Source of the DNA: Microbacterium aurugineum
GTDB lineage: Bacteria > Actinomycetota > Actinomycetes > Actinomycetales > Microbacteriaceae
Length of the DNA: 64,000 nucleotides
Direction of reading: 5' to 3'
Assembly (NCBI RefSeq): GCF_023101205.1
Contig: NZ_CP078078.1
Coordinates: 2,241,411-2,305,410 of the forward strand
This document shows positions 54,444-64,000 of the stretch, piece after piece; the first letter of the stretch is position 1, and every line of letters begins with the position of its first letter. The translations under genes were made by a program, and so were the position numbers. The notes beneath the pieces are model-generated. The model made no database searches. It was not told the origin of the DNA and was given only the letters and a program-made list of their open reading frames with translations.

Positions 54444-55093
54444 GCAAGCAGACCAAGCAGCCGCCCATCATCGCGGAGCTGGGTCGTCCGGAGACGCCGG
54501 ACGAGACCGCAGCGCGCAAGGCCGCCTCCAGCAAGGCGTATCGCTCGAGTCAGACGTTCCGGAACCTCATCGCAGCTCTCCTCGTGACGGTCGCCGTGGT
54601 CGCCGTGATCATCTTCGCCGTCCCCCGCGGGGAGCCGGTCGAGCCCGAGCCGATCGACGTCGCCGGCATCGCCGCGGGTGTGGAATCCACGATGGACAGC
54701 CCCGTGCTGGTTCCCGAGCTGGGCGACTTCTGGCGGGCGAACAGCGCGAAGCTGCTCGGCGGCGCCACCGTCGTCTGGGAGGTCACGCTGGCCCCGTCCG
54801 CCGATGACGAACGCGGGTTCATCAAGGTCGCTCAGGCCTTCGACGCCGATGCGTCCTGGGCTCCGCAGCGCCTGAACGGCATCGCCCCCACGGACACGGT
54901 CCGCATCGGCGGCCTCGAGTGGGACGTCTACGAGCCGGGCAACGCCGATTCGAACGCCAACGTCACCTACGCGATCGGCACCCAGGCCGGCGACGACTAC
55001 ATCCTGCTCTACGGCTCGCGCTCGCCCGATTCCACGGCAGAGCTCGCGGAGTCGCTGATCCCACAGATCCGTTCACTCTCGGAGGCCTCATGA
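54440..55093 (+). CDS. DUF4245 membrane-anchored protein
   Basis: The 217-residue protein begins [20 protein letters not shown], has one membrane segment ([20 protein letters not shown]) and an extracytoplasmic domain with [20 protein letters not shown] and [20 protein letters not shown]. This is the actinobacterial DUF4245 family, function unknown. It often sits next to xseAB and fumC. Both ends overlap neighbours by four bases, so it is translated as part of the operon. Confidence 0.9.
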   Translation: MSKQTKQPPIIAELGRPETPDETAARKAASSKAYRSSQTFRNLIAALLVTVAVVAVIIFAVPRGEPVEPEPIDVAGIAAGVESTMDSPVLVPELGDFWRANSAKLLGGATVVWEVTLAPSADDERGFIKVAQAFDADASWAPQRLNGIAPTDTVRIGGLEWDVYEPGNADSNANVTYAIGTQAGDDYILLYGSRSPDSTAELAESLIPQIRSLSEAS

Positions 55094-55764
55094 CGCACCC
55101 CTTGACTCCTTCCGCAGCCTGGCAGCAGATGCTGGACGGCAACCGTCGATTCGTCGCGGACGAGCCCCGGCACCCGAACCAGGACGTGGTACGGCGCAAG
55201 GATCTCGCCGCGGCGCAGCACCCCGTGGCGACCCTCTTCGGCTGCTCGGATTCCCGCCTTGCGGCCGAGATCATCTTCGACCTCGGTCTCGGTGACCTGT
55301 TCGTCGTGCGCAACGCCGGTCAGGTCATGGGCGAGTCGATCGTCGCGAGCCTCGAGTACGCGGTCGCCGTGCTCGAGGTTCCGCTGATCGTGGTCCTCGC
55401 GCACGATTCGTGCGGAGCGGTCCGCGCCGCGATCGACGGGACGGCGATCGATGCCGCTCCCCTCCCGCCGCACATCTGGAAGCTCGTCGCGCCGATCGTG
55501 CCCGCCGCGCGGAAGGTCCTCGCAGAGAGCGGCGGCGGCACGGTCGCCGACATCGACTCGGAGCTCGTCGGACGCGAGCATCTCCGCAACACCGTGAACG
55601 ACCTGCTGCAGTCCTCCGAGATCATCAGCAACGCCGTCGCCGAAGGTCGTCTCGGCCTCGTCGGCGCGAACTACCGTCTGGCCGAGGGCACCGCGACGCC
55701 GGTGATCACGGTCGGCATCGACACCGAGGGGAACAGCCCCGTGACCAAGGAGGGTTCGGAATGA
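55090..55764 (+). CDS. Beta-class carbonic anhydrase
   Basis: The 224-residue protein carries the zinc ligands Cys52 and Asp54 in LFGCSDSRL and His105 with Cys108 in [11 protein letters not shown]. It interconverts CO2 and bicarbonate in the cytoplasm. The ATG at 55090 overlaps the DUF4245 stop by four bases, and its stop overlaps the fumC start by four. Placing it beside fumC is a recurrent actinobacterial arrangement. Confidence 0.95.
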   Translation: MTHPLTPSAAWQQMLDGNRRFVADEPRHPNQDVVRRKDLAAAQHPVATLFGCSDSRLAAEIIFDLGLGDLFVVRNAGQVMGESIVASLEYAVAVLEVPLIVVLAHDSCGAVRAAIDGTAIDAAPLPPHIWKLVAPIVPAARKVLAESGGGTVADIDSELVGREHLRNTVNDLLQSSEIISNAVAEGRLGLVGANYRLAEGTATPVITVGIDTEGNSPVTKEGSE

Positions 55765-57182
55765 CCGACAACGACCAGCGCAGCGGCGAGAGCTCGCAGG
55801 GCTACCGGATCGAGCACGACACCATGGGTGAGGTGCGGGTGCCCGTCAACGCGCTCTACGGGGCGCAGACGCAGCGGGCCGTGGAGAACTTCCCGATCTC
55901 GGGCAAGGGTCTGGAGTCGACGCAGATCGCCGCGCTCGCCCGGATCAAGAAGGCCGCCGCCCTTGCCAACAAGGAGCTGGGCACGCTCGACGGTGCCATC
56001 GCCGACGCGATCGCCCAGGCTGCCGACCAGGTGGCTTCGGGTGCCCACGACGGTGAGTTCCCGGTCGACACCTACCAGACCGGTTCCGGCACCTCGTCGA
56101 ACATGAACATGAACGAGGTGCTGGCGACTCTCGCGACCCGCATCCTCGGTGCGACCGTGCACCCCAACGACCACGTGAACGCTTCCCAGTCGTCGAACGA
56201 CGTGTTCCCGACCTCGGTGCACATCGCCGTGACCCAGGCGCTCATCGACACGCTCATCCCCGCGCTCGACCACCTCGCCGTCGCACTGGAGGCGAAGGCG
56301 GAGCTGTGGAAGGACGCCGTCAAGTCCGGCCGCACGCACCTCATGGATGCGACGCCTGTGACCCTCGGCCAGGAGTTCGGCGGCTACGCCCGCCAGGTGC
56401 GCCTCGGCATCGAGCGCGTGCAGTCCGCCCTCCCCCGCGTCGCCGAGGTTCCCCTGGGCGGCACGGCTGTCGGCACCGGCATCAACACCCCGCTCGGCTT
56501 CCCGCAGAAGGTCATCGCGCTGCTCGCGTCCGAGACGGAGTTGCCGATCACCGAGGCGAAGGACCACTTCGAGGCACAGGCCAACCGCGATGGTCTGGTC
56601 GAGGCGTCCGGCGCACTGCGCACGATCGCCGTCTCGCTGACGAAGATCAACAACGACCTCCGCTGGATGGGCTCCGGCCCCAACACGGGTCTCGGCGAAC
56701 TGCACATCCCCGACCTGCAGCCCGGCTCCTCGATCATGCCCGGCAAGGTCAACCCCGTGGTCCCCGAGGCCGTCCTCATGGTGTGCGCCCGAGTGATCGG
56801 CAACGACGCGACCGTGGCCTGGGCCGGGGCCTCCGGGTCTTTCGAGCTCAACGTCGCGATCCCGGTCATGGGCACGGCGGTGCTCGAGTCCATCCGCCTG
56901 CTCTCGAACGCCTCCCGGGTGCTCGCCGACAAGACCATCGACGGTCTGCAGGCGAACGTCGAGCGTGCCGCCGCCTTCGCCGGCATGAGCCCGTCGATCG
57001 TGACCCCCCTCAACAAGCTCATCGGCTACGAGGCGGCGGCGAAGATCGCCAAGCACTCGGTCGCGAAGGGCATCACGGTGCGCGACGCCGTGATCGATCT
57101 CGGCTACGTCGAGCGAGGCGACCTCACCCTCGAGCAGCTCGACGAGAAGCTCGACCTCCTCTCGATGACCCACCCGGGCTGA
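55761..57182 (+). CDS. fumC: Class II fumarate hydratase
   Basis: The 473-residue Fe-independent fumarase shows [59 protein letters not shown] and the superfamily signature [15 protein letters not shown]. It converts fumarate to malate in the TCA cycle. The first 20 residues are hydrophilic and outside the fold. The gene ends the operon with a strong terminator. Confidence 0.97.
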   Translation: MTDNDQRSGESSQGYRIEHDTMGEVRVPVNALYGAQTQRAVENFPISGKGLESTQIAALARIKKAAALANKELGTLDGAIADAIAQAADQVASGAHDGEFPVDTYQTGSGTSSNMNMNEVLATLATRILGATVHPNDHVNASQSSNDVFPTSVHIAVTQALIDTLIPALDHLAVALEAKAELWKDAVKSGRTHLMDATPVTLGQEFGGYARQVRLGIERVQSALPRVAEVPLGGTAVGTGINTPLGFPQKVIALLASETELPITEAKDHFEAQANRDGLVEASGALRTIAVSLTKINNDLRWMGSGPNTGLGELHIPDLQPGSSIMPGKVNPVVPEAVLMVCARVIGNDATVAWAGASGSFELNVAIPVMGTAVLESIRLLSNASRVLADKTIDGLQANVERAAAFAGMSPSIVTPLNKLIGYEAAAKIAKHSVAKGITVRDAVIDLGYVERGDLTLEQLDEKLDLLSMTHPG

Positions 57183-57196
57183 TCCGAGCGTTTTCC

Positions 57197-57229
57197 GGAT
57201 GCCGCGAGGACACGTTCCTCGCGGCATCC
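57197..57229 (+). terminator. Intrinsic terminator after fumC
   Basis: A perfect 14-bp stem (GGATGCCGCGAGGA and its complement) with a 5-nt loop, preceded by TTTT, begins 15 nt after the stop. It shares the GGATGCCGCG core with two other terminators here. The remainder to 57380 shows no gene. Confidence 0.88.
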
Positions 57230-57380
57230 GTGGTTTGCGGACACCGTTTCGGGCTTCTGCTCCGGGGCTCCGGCCCTCCGTCCCTGGTTCCGGTACGGGT
57301 GCATGAGCCGCCGTCACATGCATGAGCATCCGGCGCTGCTGGCCATGCATCTGCTCGCACCTCATGCAGGTGAGCGGAAT

Positions 57381-58211
57381 TCACGCCCGCGCTCGCGCCA
57401 AGGCAGCCAGAACCGCGGCCGCGACCACGTCCCACGAGTGCAGGATCATCGCATAGTCGAAACGGAGCGTCTCGAAGCCGAGGTCGGAGGCCCTCGCGTC
57501 TCTTAAGAGATCTCGATGACGGTGCGCGGATCCGGCGTGGTTCTCGCGGCCGTCCGCTTCGAGGATGACCCGGCCCTCGATCACGAAGTCCACCCGCCCC
57601 ACGCCGGTGATGGCGACCTGGACATGCACCTCGATGCCCATCAGGTGGAGCCGCAGCCGCACCAGGGACTCCAGACCGCTCTCGGCATCGGGGCGCGCGA
57701 AATCGACGAGCCAACGCGCTGTCAGTGGGAGCCGGGCGCGGATGCTCGCTCGCGCGGCAGCACTCAACATCCTCTTGTTCCACGCCGACTCGTACGCGGC
57801 GAAGAAGAACTCTGCTCCGTAGCAGGTGAAGGCGTGCACCAGCGCCACGTCGATCGGAGCGACGCCGAGATCCATACGACCGGGGGTGAAGTGTGCGATG
57901 CAACCGCATGACGGCGGGTGATGTCGCCGACCGCCGACCCCCATCCAGACATGCACCTGAGTCGGCTCCTCCAGCGTCCACACCTCTCTCGCACGCAGCG
58001 CACTCCCGCAGGTGAGGGCACCGCCGTGAGCCGCCGCCGTGATCGCCTGGTCGGACGCCTCTCCCGACGCGAACACTCCCGGTCGCACGCGGCTTATGCG
58101 GCCTGATCTGCACTCCGCGGAGAGCCGTGAACGCGAACACCCGAATCCCTGGAGCGTGGTTCCGCGCGCGACTTCCCCGAGGTGCTTGAGGATGAACACA
58201 ACGTCGATCAT
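57381..58211 (-). CDS. AbiEi-like N terminus fused to a DUF559-type endonuclease domain
   Basis: From the ATG at 58211 the protein is 276 residues. The N-terminal part (SRSRLSAECRSGRISRVRPG) resembles the winged helix of AbiEi-type antitoxins. The C-terminal part, with GVGRVDFVIEGRVILEADGR and a helical RHRDLLRDARASDLGFETLR, is the Vsr/DUF559 endonuclease fold, with Asp and Glu in the expected strand positions. Such fusions are frequent single genes in actinobacteria and are not accompanied here by an AbiEii toxin. The role is unknown. Confidence 0.8.
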   Translation of the reverse strand: MIDVVFILKHLGEVARGTTLQGFGCSRSRLSAECRSGRISRVRPGVFASGEASDQAITAAAHGGALTCGSALRAREVWTLEEPTQVHVWMGVGGRRHHPPSCGCIAHFTPGRMDLGVAPIDVALVHAFTCYGAEFFFAAYESAWNKRMLSAAARASIRARLPLTARWLVDFARPDAESGLESLVRLRLHLMGIEVHVQVAITGVGRVDFVIEGRVILEADGRENHAGSAHRHRDLLRDARASDLGFETLRFDYAMILHSWDVVAAAVLAALARARA

Positions 58212-58446
58212 CGTGTCATCCTCACTCCGGCGGACGACGCCTCTCGTCCACCATCCCGAGGGCGGTGGGACGCGGCGCGAGGTCGGCGACTGTGCAGGAG
58301 AGGACTCCGCGGAAGCACGAGCTCTTCGAGAGCTCAGATGCCGGAGGACCGCACACCCGCATGACCTCACTCAGGCGAACAGTCATGCATCCGGAAATCC
58401 GTCATGCAACCGTCCCGCCCCCGCCCGCGCACGGTCCCCGGACACA

Positions 58447-58490
58447 CGACAGCGGATGCCGCGGGGCAGTCCGCGCGGCATCCGCTGTCG
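58447..58490 (-). terminator. Intrinsic terminator downstream of phoH
   Basis: A 17-bp stem (58447-58463 with 58474-58490, containing GCGGATGCCGCG) starts seven nt after the phoH stop codon on the reverse strand. The interval 58212-58446 upstream of the AbiEi-like gene shows no gene. Confidence 0.8.
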
Positions 58491-58497
58491 CCCGTCG

Positions 58498-59880
58498 TCA
58501 GCTGAGCTCTCCACCCTCCAGGAGCTCGGTGACGAGGGCTGCGATCGCTGAACGCTCGGAGCGTGTCAGGGTCACATGCCCGAAGAGGTCATGTCCCTTC
58601 AGCGTCTCGATCACGCTGGCGATGCCGTCGTGCCGGCCGACACGGAGGTTGTCGCGCTGGCCCACATCGTGGGTGAGGATGACTCGCGAGTTCTGGCCCA
58701 TCCGACTCAGCACCGTGAGGAGGACGTTGCGTTCGAGCGACTGCGCTTCATCGACGATCACGAATGCGTCGTGAAGGGAACGACCGCGGATGTGGGTGAG
58801 CGGCAGCACCTCCAGCAATCCGCGTTCGATGACCTCTTCGATGACGTTGCCGGAGACGACCGAGCCGAGCGTGTCGAACACCGCCTGCCCCCACGGCCCC
58901 ATCTTCTCGCCCTGGTCCCCGGGGAGGTAGCCGAGCTCTTGCCCGCCCACAGCGAACAGTGGCCGGAACACGATGATCTTCTTCTGCTGCTGCCTCTCCA
59001 GCACCGCTTCGAGACCCGCGCACAGCGCGAGTGCCGATTTGCCGGTACCGGCCCGACCGCCGAGGGAGACGATGCCGACTTCCTGGTCGAGGAGCAGGTC
59101 GATCGCGATCCGCTGTTCGGCCGAGCGACCGTGCATCCCGAAGATGTCGCGATCGCCGCGCACCAGTCGGTATTCGCCGTCCCCGGTGACGCGTCCGAGC
59201 GCGGAGCCGCGTTCGGAGTGGATGATCAGGCCCGTGTTGACCGGAAGGCCCCGCGCCTCCTCGCTGATGCCGACCTCGCTCTCGTACAGGTCGCTGATGT
59301 CGTCGCCGGAGAGGTCGAGCGTCGAGATGCCGGTCCAGCCGGAGTCCACGGCCTGCTCGGCGAGGTACTCCTCGGCGCGCAGCCCCAGCGACGCCGCCTT
59401 CACGCGCATCGGGAGGTCCTTGGAGACGATCGTGACGTCCTGCCCGTCCTGCGCGAGGTGCATGGCGACGGACAGGATCCGCGTGTCGTTGTCGCTGAGC
59501 CGGATGCCTGCCGGGAGGACCGAGGAGTCGGTGTTCGCGAGCTCCACGCGAAGCGTGCCCCCTTCACCGACCTCGACCGGGAAGTCCAGTCGCCCGTGCT
59601 CGATGCGCAGGTCGTCGAGGTGTCGCAGCGCCTGGCGTGCGAAGTAGCCGATCTCCGGGTCGTGACGCTTGCCCTCGAGCTCTGTGATCACGACGACTGG
59701 AAGGACGACCGAGTGCTCGGCGAACCGGAAGAACGCCTGCGGATCACTCAGCAGGACCGAGGTGTCGAGGACATACGTCCGCAGATCCTGATCAGGCTCC
59801 GCGGATGATGCGCGTCTCGTCGTCTTACGGGTGGACTGCTGCGCGGTGCTGGTGGCCTGCTGCGCTGTACGTGTGGTCAC
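58498..59880 (-). CDS. PhoH-family ATPase with N-terminal PIN domain
   Basis: From GTG at 59880 the protein is 460 residues. A Thr/Gln-rich leader is followed by a PIN domain at about residues 33-160 ([36 protein letters not shown]), then the PhoH ATPase with Walker [21 protein letters not shown] and Walker [19 protein letters not shown]-PhoH proteins unwind and cleave RNA. No -10 element or strong ribosome binding site is obvious at this GTG, so the exact start is uncertain. Confidence 0.93.
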   Translation of the reverse strand: MTTRTAQQATSTAQQSTRKTTRRASSAEPDQDLRTYVLDTSVLLSDPQAFFRFAEHSVVLPVVVITELEGKRHDPEIGYFARQALRHLDDLRIEHGRLDFPVEVGEGGTLRVELANTDSSVLPAGIRLSDNDTRILSVAMHLAQDGQDVTIVSKDLPMRVKAASLGLRAEEYLAEQAVDSGWTGISTLDLSGDDISDLYESEVGISEEARGLPVNTGLIIHSERGSALGRVTGDGEYRLVRGDRDIFGMHGRSAEQRIAIDLLLDQEVGIVSLGGRAGTGKSALALCAGLEAVLERQQQKKIIVFRPLFAVGGQELGYLPGDQGEKMGPWGQAVFDTLGSVVSGNVIEEVIERGLLEVLPLTHIRGRSLHDAFVIVDEAQSLERNVLLTVLSRMGQNSRVILTHDVGQRDNLRVGRHDGIASVIETLKGHDLFGHVTLTRSERSAIAALVTELLEGGELS

Positions 59881-60038
59881 GACCCACTCCCGACCCGGGG
59901 AATCCCGGCTATTCGAACGAGTCGACCAGGGGGTCACGAGTCGTCAACCTGAGGCCGACCCGACCGGGCGCCTTGCCCGATGCCTAGAACGTACGACCGC
60001 GAGGCGCGTACCCGACACCGACACGCCAGTGGATTTCG

Positions 60039-61169
60039 TTACGTGCTGGTGAACGTCTCGTTGCCGAATGCGTGCAACGCCTCATCGAGGAGCTCGAAAG
60101 TGGCCGCATCGGTTCCCGCGTGCGGCGCGAGACGCACCGAGGAGCCGCGTGCCGTCACCACGAGACCCGCGTTCGCGAGAGCAGCGGCGAGACGCGCCGG
60201 TTCGTCCGGCTCGAGGGCGACGATGCCCGCCCGCTCTCCCCGCTCCCGCGGCGAGCTCACCTCGATGCCGTGACGATCGGCGATCTCGATCACGGTGTCG
60301 ACGTGCTCGGCGAGACGCGCCTCGATCGCGGCCACGCCGGCATCCCGCACATCGCGGACACCGATCGCGAGTCGGCCGGCGGCGAGCGTGTCCGGTTGGC
60401 TGACCGTGTACGCCCGCGCCGATGCCGCCGGCGCCGGAAGCTCGTCGACGAACAATCCGGTCGCGGTGGTCCCGGTGATCCCGGAGAGCACGGGCGTGAT
60501 CCGCTCCCGTGCTCGCGGCGCGAACCACGCGAAGGCACTGCCCCGCCCGGCGCGCAGCCACTTGTAGCCGTGGCCCACCACGACATCGGCCGGGCCGTAG
60601 TCGACGTCCATGATGCCGAAGGACTGGACGGCATCGACGATGAGCAGGCGATCGGGGCCGATGAGCTCACGAAGTGCCGCGAGATCGACCCGATAGCCCG
60701 TACGGAAGTCGACGTGGCTCACGGCGAGCGCGACCACGTCGTCGTCCAGCGCCTCGGCGACAGCGTCGGTGGTCACGCGTCCGTCTGCGGGGGTGATCCA
60801 TCGCGGCGTCACGGCGCGGTCCGACGCCGATGCGGCCCGCTCCACGGTGAGACTGACACTGGGGAACTCCGCCGTACTCGCGATGACGGCGCCCTTGAGC
60901 CCGTACAGGGCGTGCATGAGCCCGTGGGTCGACGAGGGCTGGAGCGTGACGTCGTCCGCCTCGCCGCCGAGGAGTTCTGCGACGAGCTCCTGTGCCTGGC
61001 CGATCCGTTCGGCGACGAGCGACAGCGAAGACGGGCGTCCGCTGCCGAGAAGGTCGGCGTCGGCGAAGACCTCTTCGCGCACGGAGGGCGACAGCGGGCC
61101 GAAGGCGGCCCAGTTCAGATAGCCGGACTCATTGTCGAAGGTGTCGACGTAGTCCTGGAAAGTGGTCAC
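60039..61169 (-). CDS. Class V aminotransferase-fold PLP enzyme
   Basis: The 376-residue protein belongs to the cysteine desulfurase/isopenicillin epimerase branch, with the PLP-Lys in VVGHGYKWLRAGRGSAFAWF. The nearby Asp-Ala-Val-Gln (LLIVDAVQSFGIMD) fits the cofactor-binding strand. The C terminus lacks the SSGSAC persulfide loop of cysteine desulfurases, so it is probably a different lyase, epimerase or aminotransferase. CACAAT (61176-61181) ends six bases before the GTG start. Confidence 0.87.
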   Translation of the reverse strand: MTTFQDYVDTFDNESGYLNWAAFGPLSPSVREEVFADADLLGSGRPSSLSLVAERIGQAQELVAELLGGEADDVTLQPSSTHGLMHALYGLKGAVIASTAEFPSVSLTVERAASASDRAVTPRWITPADGRVTTDAVAEALDDDVVALAVSHVDFRTGYRVDLAALRELIGPDRLLIVDAVQSFGIMDVDYGPADVVVGHGYKWLRAGRGSAFAWFAPRARERITPVLSGITGTTATGLFVDELPAPAASARAYTVSQPDTLAAGRLAIGVRDVRDAGVAAIEARLAEHVDTVIEIADRHGIEVSSPRERGERAGIVALEPDEPARLAAALANAGLVVTARGSSVRLAPHAGTDAATFELLDEALHAFGNETFTST

Positions 61170-61208
61170 TGCGTCATTGTGGCACGGCGCCGTGCATCGC
61201 GCGGACGG

Positions 61209-61991
61209 TCACCGGCCGTATCTGCGGTCGCGGTCGGCATAGTCGCGGATGGCGCGGAGGAAGTCCACCTGCCGGAGATCGGGCCCCAGCGCTTCCACGA
61301 AGTAGAACTCGCTGTGCGCGCTCTGCCAGAGCAGGAAGTCGCTGAGCCGCTGCTCGCCGCTCGTCCGGATCACCAGATCGGGATCGGGCTGTCCTCCGGT
61401 GTAGAGGTGCTCGCCGATCATCTCCGGGGTGAGCTGGGCGGCGAGGTCTTCCAGCGTTCCGCCCGAGGCCTCGTGCTTGGTGATGATGCTCCGCACCGCG
61501 TCGACGATCTCGTTGCGTGAGCCGTACCCGACCGCGAGGTTCACGTGGAGTCCGCTGTGACCCTTCGTCCGCTCCTCCGCGTCTGCGAGCACGCGCGCGA
61601 GCTCCGGCGGCAGGAGGTCGGATCGTCCGACGTGCTTGACGCGCCAGTTCCCCTCCTGCGACAGAGCTTCCGCCAGCTCGGCGATGATCTCGATGAGGTC
61701 GGCGAGCTCGGCGGAGTCCCGCTTTCGCAGGTTGTCGCTGGAGAGCAGATACAGCGAGACGACTCGTACGCCGAGCTCGTCGCACCAGCCGAGGAACTCG
61801 TGCATCTTCGCCGCGCCCGCCCGATATCCCTCGGCAGGTGTGGCGTACCCGAGCTGACGCGCCCAGCGCCGGTTGCCGTCGATCATCATCGCGACGTGAT
61901 GCGGCACCGACGCAGGATCGAGATCGCGACGCAGCCGACTGGTGTAGAGCCGATACAGCGGTCCCCGCACCGGATTCTCGCGTGATATCAC
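61209..61991 (-). CDS. uppS: Cis-isoprenyl diphosphate synthase (UppS family)
   Basis: The 260-residue enzyme shows VAMMIDGNRRWARQLG with the catalytic Asp, then SLYLLSSDNLRKRDSAEL, VGYGSRNEIVDAV and the C-terminal DLVIRTSGEQRLSDFLLWQS. It makes a cis-polyprenyl diphosphate for cell-wall carriers. Actinobacteria often carry two such enzymes with different chain lengths, and this one cannot be assigned by eye. TAGTGT (61998-62003) ends six bases before the GTG start at 61991. Confidence 0.95.
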   Translation of the reverse strand: MISRENPVRGPLYRLYTSRLRRDLDPASVPHHVAMMIDGNRRWARQLGYATPAEGYRAGAAKMHEFLGWCDELGVRVVSLYLLSSDNLRKRDSAELADLIEIIAELAEALSQEGNWRVKHVGRSDLLPPELARVLADAEERTKGHSGLHVNLAVGYGSRNEIVDAVRSIITKHEASGGTLEDLAAQLTPEMIGEHLYTGGQPDPDLVIRTSGEQRLSDFLLWQSAHSEFYFVEALGPDLRQVDFLRAIRDYADRDRRYGR

Positions 61992-62085
61992 CCCGCTACA
62001 CTATCGTGCCGGCCTCTCGGCCACCGTGTGCGGATGCTGAGGATATGTGCCCTGCAGGGAATGCCACGCCGCTTAGAGTGAGCAC

Positions 62086-62817
62086 GTGAGCACACCCGAG
62101 CAGTCCGGTCCCGATGTCCCCCAGCTGCCGCTTCTCGAAGCCGCCGCCGTGGATGCTGCGGTCGATATCAAGCCGACCTGGCGCGGCTGGATCCACGCCG
62201 CCACTTTCCCGGTGGCCATCGCCGCCGGCATCGTCCTGATCATCGTGGCCGACGGCGCCCCGGCGAAATGGGCGTCCGCCGTGTTCATGCTCACGTCGTT
62301 GCTGCTGTTCGGCAATTCCGCCCTCTACCACCGGTTCGACTGGTCCCCCCGGGTGAAGGTCGTCCTGAAGCGGATCGACCATGCCAACATCCTGCTGCTG
62401 ATCGCCGGGACCTACACCCCCCTGGCGACACTGGCGCTGCCCCCGGACAAGGGCCTGCTGCTGCTCTGCGTGGTCTGGGGCGGAACTCTGGTAGGCATCC
62501 TCTTCCGCGTGTTCTGGATCAACGCCCCACGCTGGCTCTACGTCGCCCTCTACCTGCTGCTCGGCTGGGCAGCGGTGATGTACATCGTCGACCTCATGAA
62601 CGCGAACTTCGCGATGATGGTGCTGGTGATCGTCGGCGGCCTCCTCTACACGGGCGGCGCCGTCGTCTACGCGCTGAAGAGGCCCAATCCGTGGCCCGGC
62701 CATTTCGGCTTCCACGAGATCTTCCATGTGTGCACGGTGCTCGCGTTCCTCTGCCACTGGACCGCGTGTCTGCTCATCACCCTCGCCCCGCTGTCGCCCT
62801 CGCTGGGCGCGCCGTAG
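62086..62817 (+). CDS. TrhA/hemolysin III (PAQR-type) membrane protein
   Basis: The 243-residue protein has seven membrane segments and the family residues in FGNSALYHRFDW and HEIFHVCTVLAFLCHWTACL, which place Ser, His and Asp at the expected ends. Bacterial relatives affect membrane fluidity and are predicted hydrolases. TAGAGT (62074-62079) ends six bases before the GTG at 62086, giving a leaderless prediction. It is divergent from uppS, 94 nt away. Confidence 0.9.
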   Translation: MSTPEQSGPDVPQLPLLEAAAVDAAVDIKPTWRGWIHAATFPVAIAAGIVLIIVADGAPAKWASAVFMLTSLLLFGNSALYHRFDWSPRVKVVLKRIDHANILLLIAGTYTPLATLALPPDKGLLLLCVVWGGTLVGILFRVFWINAPRWLYVALYLLLGWAAVMYIVDLMNANFAMMVLVIVGGLLYTGGAVVYALKRPNPWPGHFGFHEIFHVCTVLAFLCHWTACLLITLAPLSPSLGAP

Positions 62818-62858
62818 CCTCTGCGTGGTACGGCTCCCCATCCGCCACGCAGGGTCTC

Positions 62859-63164
62859 TCAGCGTGTCGGGGGGTTGTCGTCCCCGTCGCGGGTGCTCGC
62901 CCCATCGGGTGAGGGCGAGTCCGGAGCGGACGTGCCGCCCTCCCCTGCGGCCGCGGCTCGCGCGGCTTCCTCAGCGTCGAGCTCTTCCCGCACCTCGTCG
63001 CGGTAACGGACCCGGCGGATGCGACGATTCATGTCCCAGATCAGCAGAATCACCGCGATCACGACGACGACGATGGCGGCGAAGCCGATGAAGCCCGGCG
63101 TGACGGCCTCCGGTGCCACGGTCATGGATGGCGTCGGCATCGGGGTCTCGGTCAGAGCGAGCAT
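62859..63164 (-). CDS. Small membrane protein with charged tail (101 residues)
   Basis: The protein begins MLALTETPMPTPSMTVAPEA, has one membrane segment (FIGFAAIVVVVIAVILLIWD) and a basic-then-acidic cytoplasmic tail (RRIRRVRYRDEVREELDAEE) ending in Pro/Asp-rich sequence. GAAAGG precedes the ATG. No family is recognised. It is convergent with trhA. Confidence 0.7.
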   Translation of the reverse strand: MLALTETPMPTPSMTVAPEAVTPGFIGFAAIVVVVIAVILLIWDMNRRIRRVRYRDEVREELDAEEAARAAAAGEGGTSAPDSPSPDGASTRDGDDNPPTR

Positions 63165-63232
63165 GAATCGGCCTTTCGTGCGCAGGTCGCATAACCTGGT
63201 AACACCAGCCTAACGACCGGGAAGACCCACCA

Positions 63233-63619
63233 GTGACGACCGCACAGCAGCTCGACGAACGCTATGGCCGAACGCGACGGCGTCGGCTGCCGTGGATCAT
63301 CGGTGGCGCTGTCGCGCTCGTGGTCATCGGTGCCTTCAGCTGGATGACCGTATCGCAGTCGATCGCCTCGGTGGACGCCGACGACCTCGGCTTCACCCTC
63401 GTCGATGAGTACTCCGTCGATGTGAGCTTCCAGGTCACCGGCGTGCAGGGCAAGGACGTGGTGTGCGCCCTCGAAGCACTCGACGAGGAGTTCGGTGTGG
63501 TGGGCTGGAAGATCGTCGAGATCGCCGCCGGAGACAGCCACTCCCAGGCCGTCTCGGTCACCATCCCGACCGTCGCGCAGGCCACGACAGGTTTGGTGAA
63601 CACCTGCTGGGTCGCTTAG
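63233..63619 (+). CDS. DUF4307 membrane-anchored protein
   Basis: The 128-residue protein begins [20 protein letters not shown], has one membrane segment ([17 protein letters not shown]) and an outer beta domain with [20 protein letters not shown]. This is the actinobacterial DUF4307 family, commonly next to greA, with no known function. GTG at 63233 follows GGGAAG. A terminator separates it from greA. Confidence 0.9.
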   Translation: MTTAQQLDERYGRTRRRRLPWIIGGAVALVVIGAFSWMTVSQSIASVDADDLGFTLVDEYSVDVSFQVTGVQGKDVVCALEALDEEFGVVGWKIVEIAAGDSHSQAVSVTIPTVAQATTGLVNTCWVA

Positions 63620-63636
63620 ACTCGTGCCAGACAGAC

Positions 63637-63663
63637 GACGCCCCGGCACCGTGCCGGGGCGTC
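63637..63663 (+). terminator. Intrinsic terminator after the DUF4307 gene
   Basis: A perfect 12-bp stem (GACGCCCCGGCA and its complement) with a 3-nt loop begins 17 nt after the stop and is followed by TTGGCAT. Confidence 0.85.
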
Positions 63664-63716
63664 TTGGCATATCCCCCGCAGCACGTCGGTGGGATCCCGA
63701 AAGAAGGAGCTTCGCC

Positions 63717-64000
63717 ATGTCCACCGATGCTCAGGTCCCCTTTCTCACGCAGGAGGCGTATGACCGGCTCGTCGCCGAGCTGGAGCACCTGTCGACCGTC
63801 GGTCGCGATGAGATCGCCAAGCGCATCGAGGCGGCCCGCGAAGAAGGCGACCTCAAGGAGAACGGCGGATACCACGCCGCCAAAGACGAGCAGGGCAAGC
63901 AGGAAGCCCGCATCCGCACCCTCGAGGGCCTGTTGAAGACCGCCAAGGTCGGCGAAGCTCCGGCCAGCCGCGGGATCGTCGAGCCCGGCACCGTCGTCAC
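63717..64000 (+). CDS. greA: Transcription elongation factor GreA (partial, 3' end outside window)
   Basis: The ATG at 63717 has an AAGAAGGAG ribosome binding site. The visible 94 codons encode the N-terminal coiled coil with [20 protein letters not shown], then [20 protein letters not shown] with the acidic tip, and [20 protein letters not shown]. GreA stimulates RNA cleavage by stalled RNA polymerase. The C-terminal FKBP-like domain is beyond the window. Confidence 0.97.
   Translation, partial: MSTDAQVPFLTQEAYDRLVAELEHLSTVGRDEIAKRIEAAREEGDLKENGGYHAAKDEQGKQEARIRTLEGLLKTAKVGEAPASRGIVEPGTVV

Noticed and set aside
60039..61169. Second cysteine desulfurase
   Set aside because: The PLP-Lys region is present, but the persulfide Cys loop is absent, so the class V aminotransferase label is safer.

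Overview
This window looks like chromosomal DNA of a high-GC actinobacterium, most likely a Microbacteriaceae member close to Microbacterium. The support is the strong GC bias at third codon positions, many GTG and TTG starts, actinobacterial families (DUF4245, DUF4307, a DUF6264-like protein, an ECF42-type sigma factor with a YCII partner), and housekeeping genes in a typical actinobacterial arrangement (typA, gcvTHP, nadABC, ychF, glpX/fba, ispH/xseAB, fumC, phoH, uppS, greA). I see no rRNA, tRNA, insertion sequence, prophage or CRISPR array. Almost all of the window is coding. Layout: 1-5.5 kb holds the end of an AzlC permease gene, a divergent XRE-cupin regulator, a secreted transglycosylase-like protein, typA, a CPBP membrane protease and a PH-domain membrane protein. 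5.5-10.8 kb is a five-component peptide-type ABC importer operon (binding protein, two permeases, one fused double ATPase), with a strong hairpin after the binding-protein gene. 11-15.7 kb is the glycine cleavage operon gcvT-gcvH-gcvP behind a tandem glycine riboswitch. 15.7-21.3 kb is a second peptide/oligosaccharide ABC importer with two separate ATPases. 21.5-27.1 kb is an NAD operon: a Nudix-winged-helix regulator of the NrtR type, nadA, nadB, nadC and a cysteine desulfurase that probably supplies the NadA Fe-S cluster. 27-33.5 kb holds a glycosyltransferase, an SDR, an ABC exporter, a DHA2-type MFS exporter, a 48-residue Cys-containing peptide gene and an acyltransferase. 33.5-39.3 kb is a set of small and stress-type genes (dps, GNAT, a Cys-less HesB-like protein, a LysR DNA-binding stub with a Lys-rich tail, an alpha/beta-hydrolase without its Ser, ABC-F). 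39.4-42.2 kb is the most accessory part: a higBA toxin-antitoxin pair, a gene-poor stretch, a 61-residue ORF and an ECF42-type sigma factor with its YCII partner. 42.2-64 kb is mostly core: ychF, a methyltransferase, a DnaQ-type exonuclease, rmuC, glpX and fba (divergent), an IclR regulator, ispH and xseA (divergent), then xseB, DUF4245, carbonic anhydrase and fumC overlapping by 4 nt, an AbiEi/DUF559 protein, phoH, a class V aminotransferase, uppS, a TrhA-type membrane protein, DUF4307 and the start of greA. The most informative pattern I found is regulatory. At least fifteen genes have a TANNNT-like -10 element exactly 6-7 nt before the start codon and usually no Shine-Dalgarno sequence, which points to leaderless transcripts and also fixes several start codons. 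I do not see a clear, large undescribed system; the best novelty candidates are small proteins and short repeat elements, listed in the findings.
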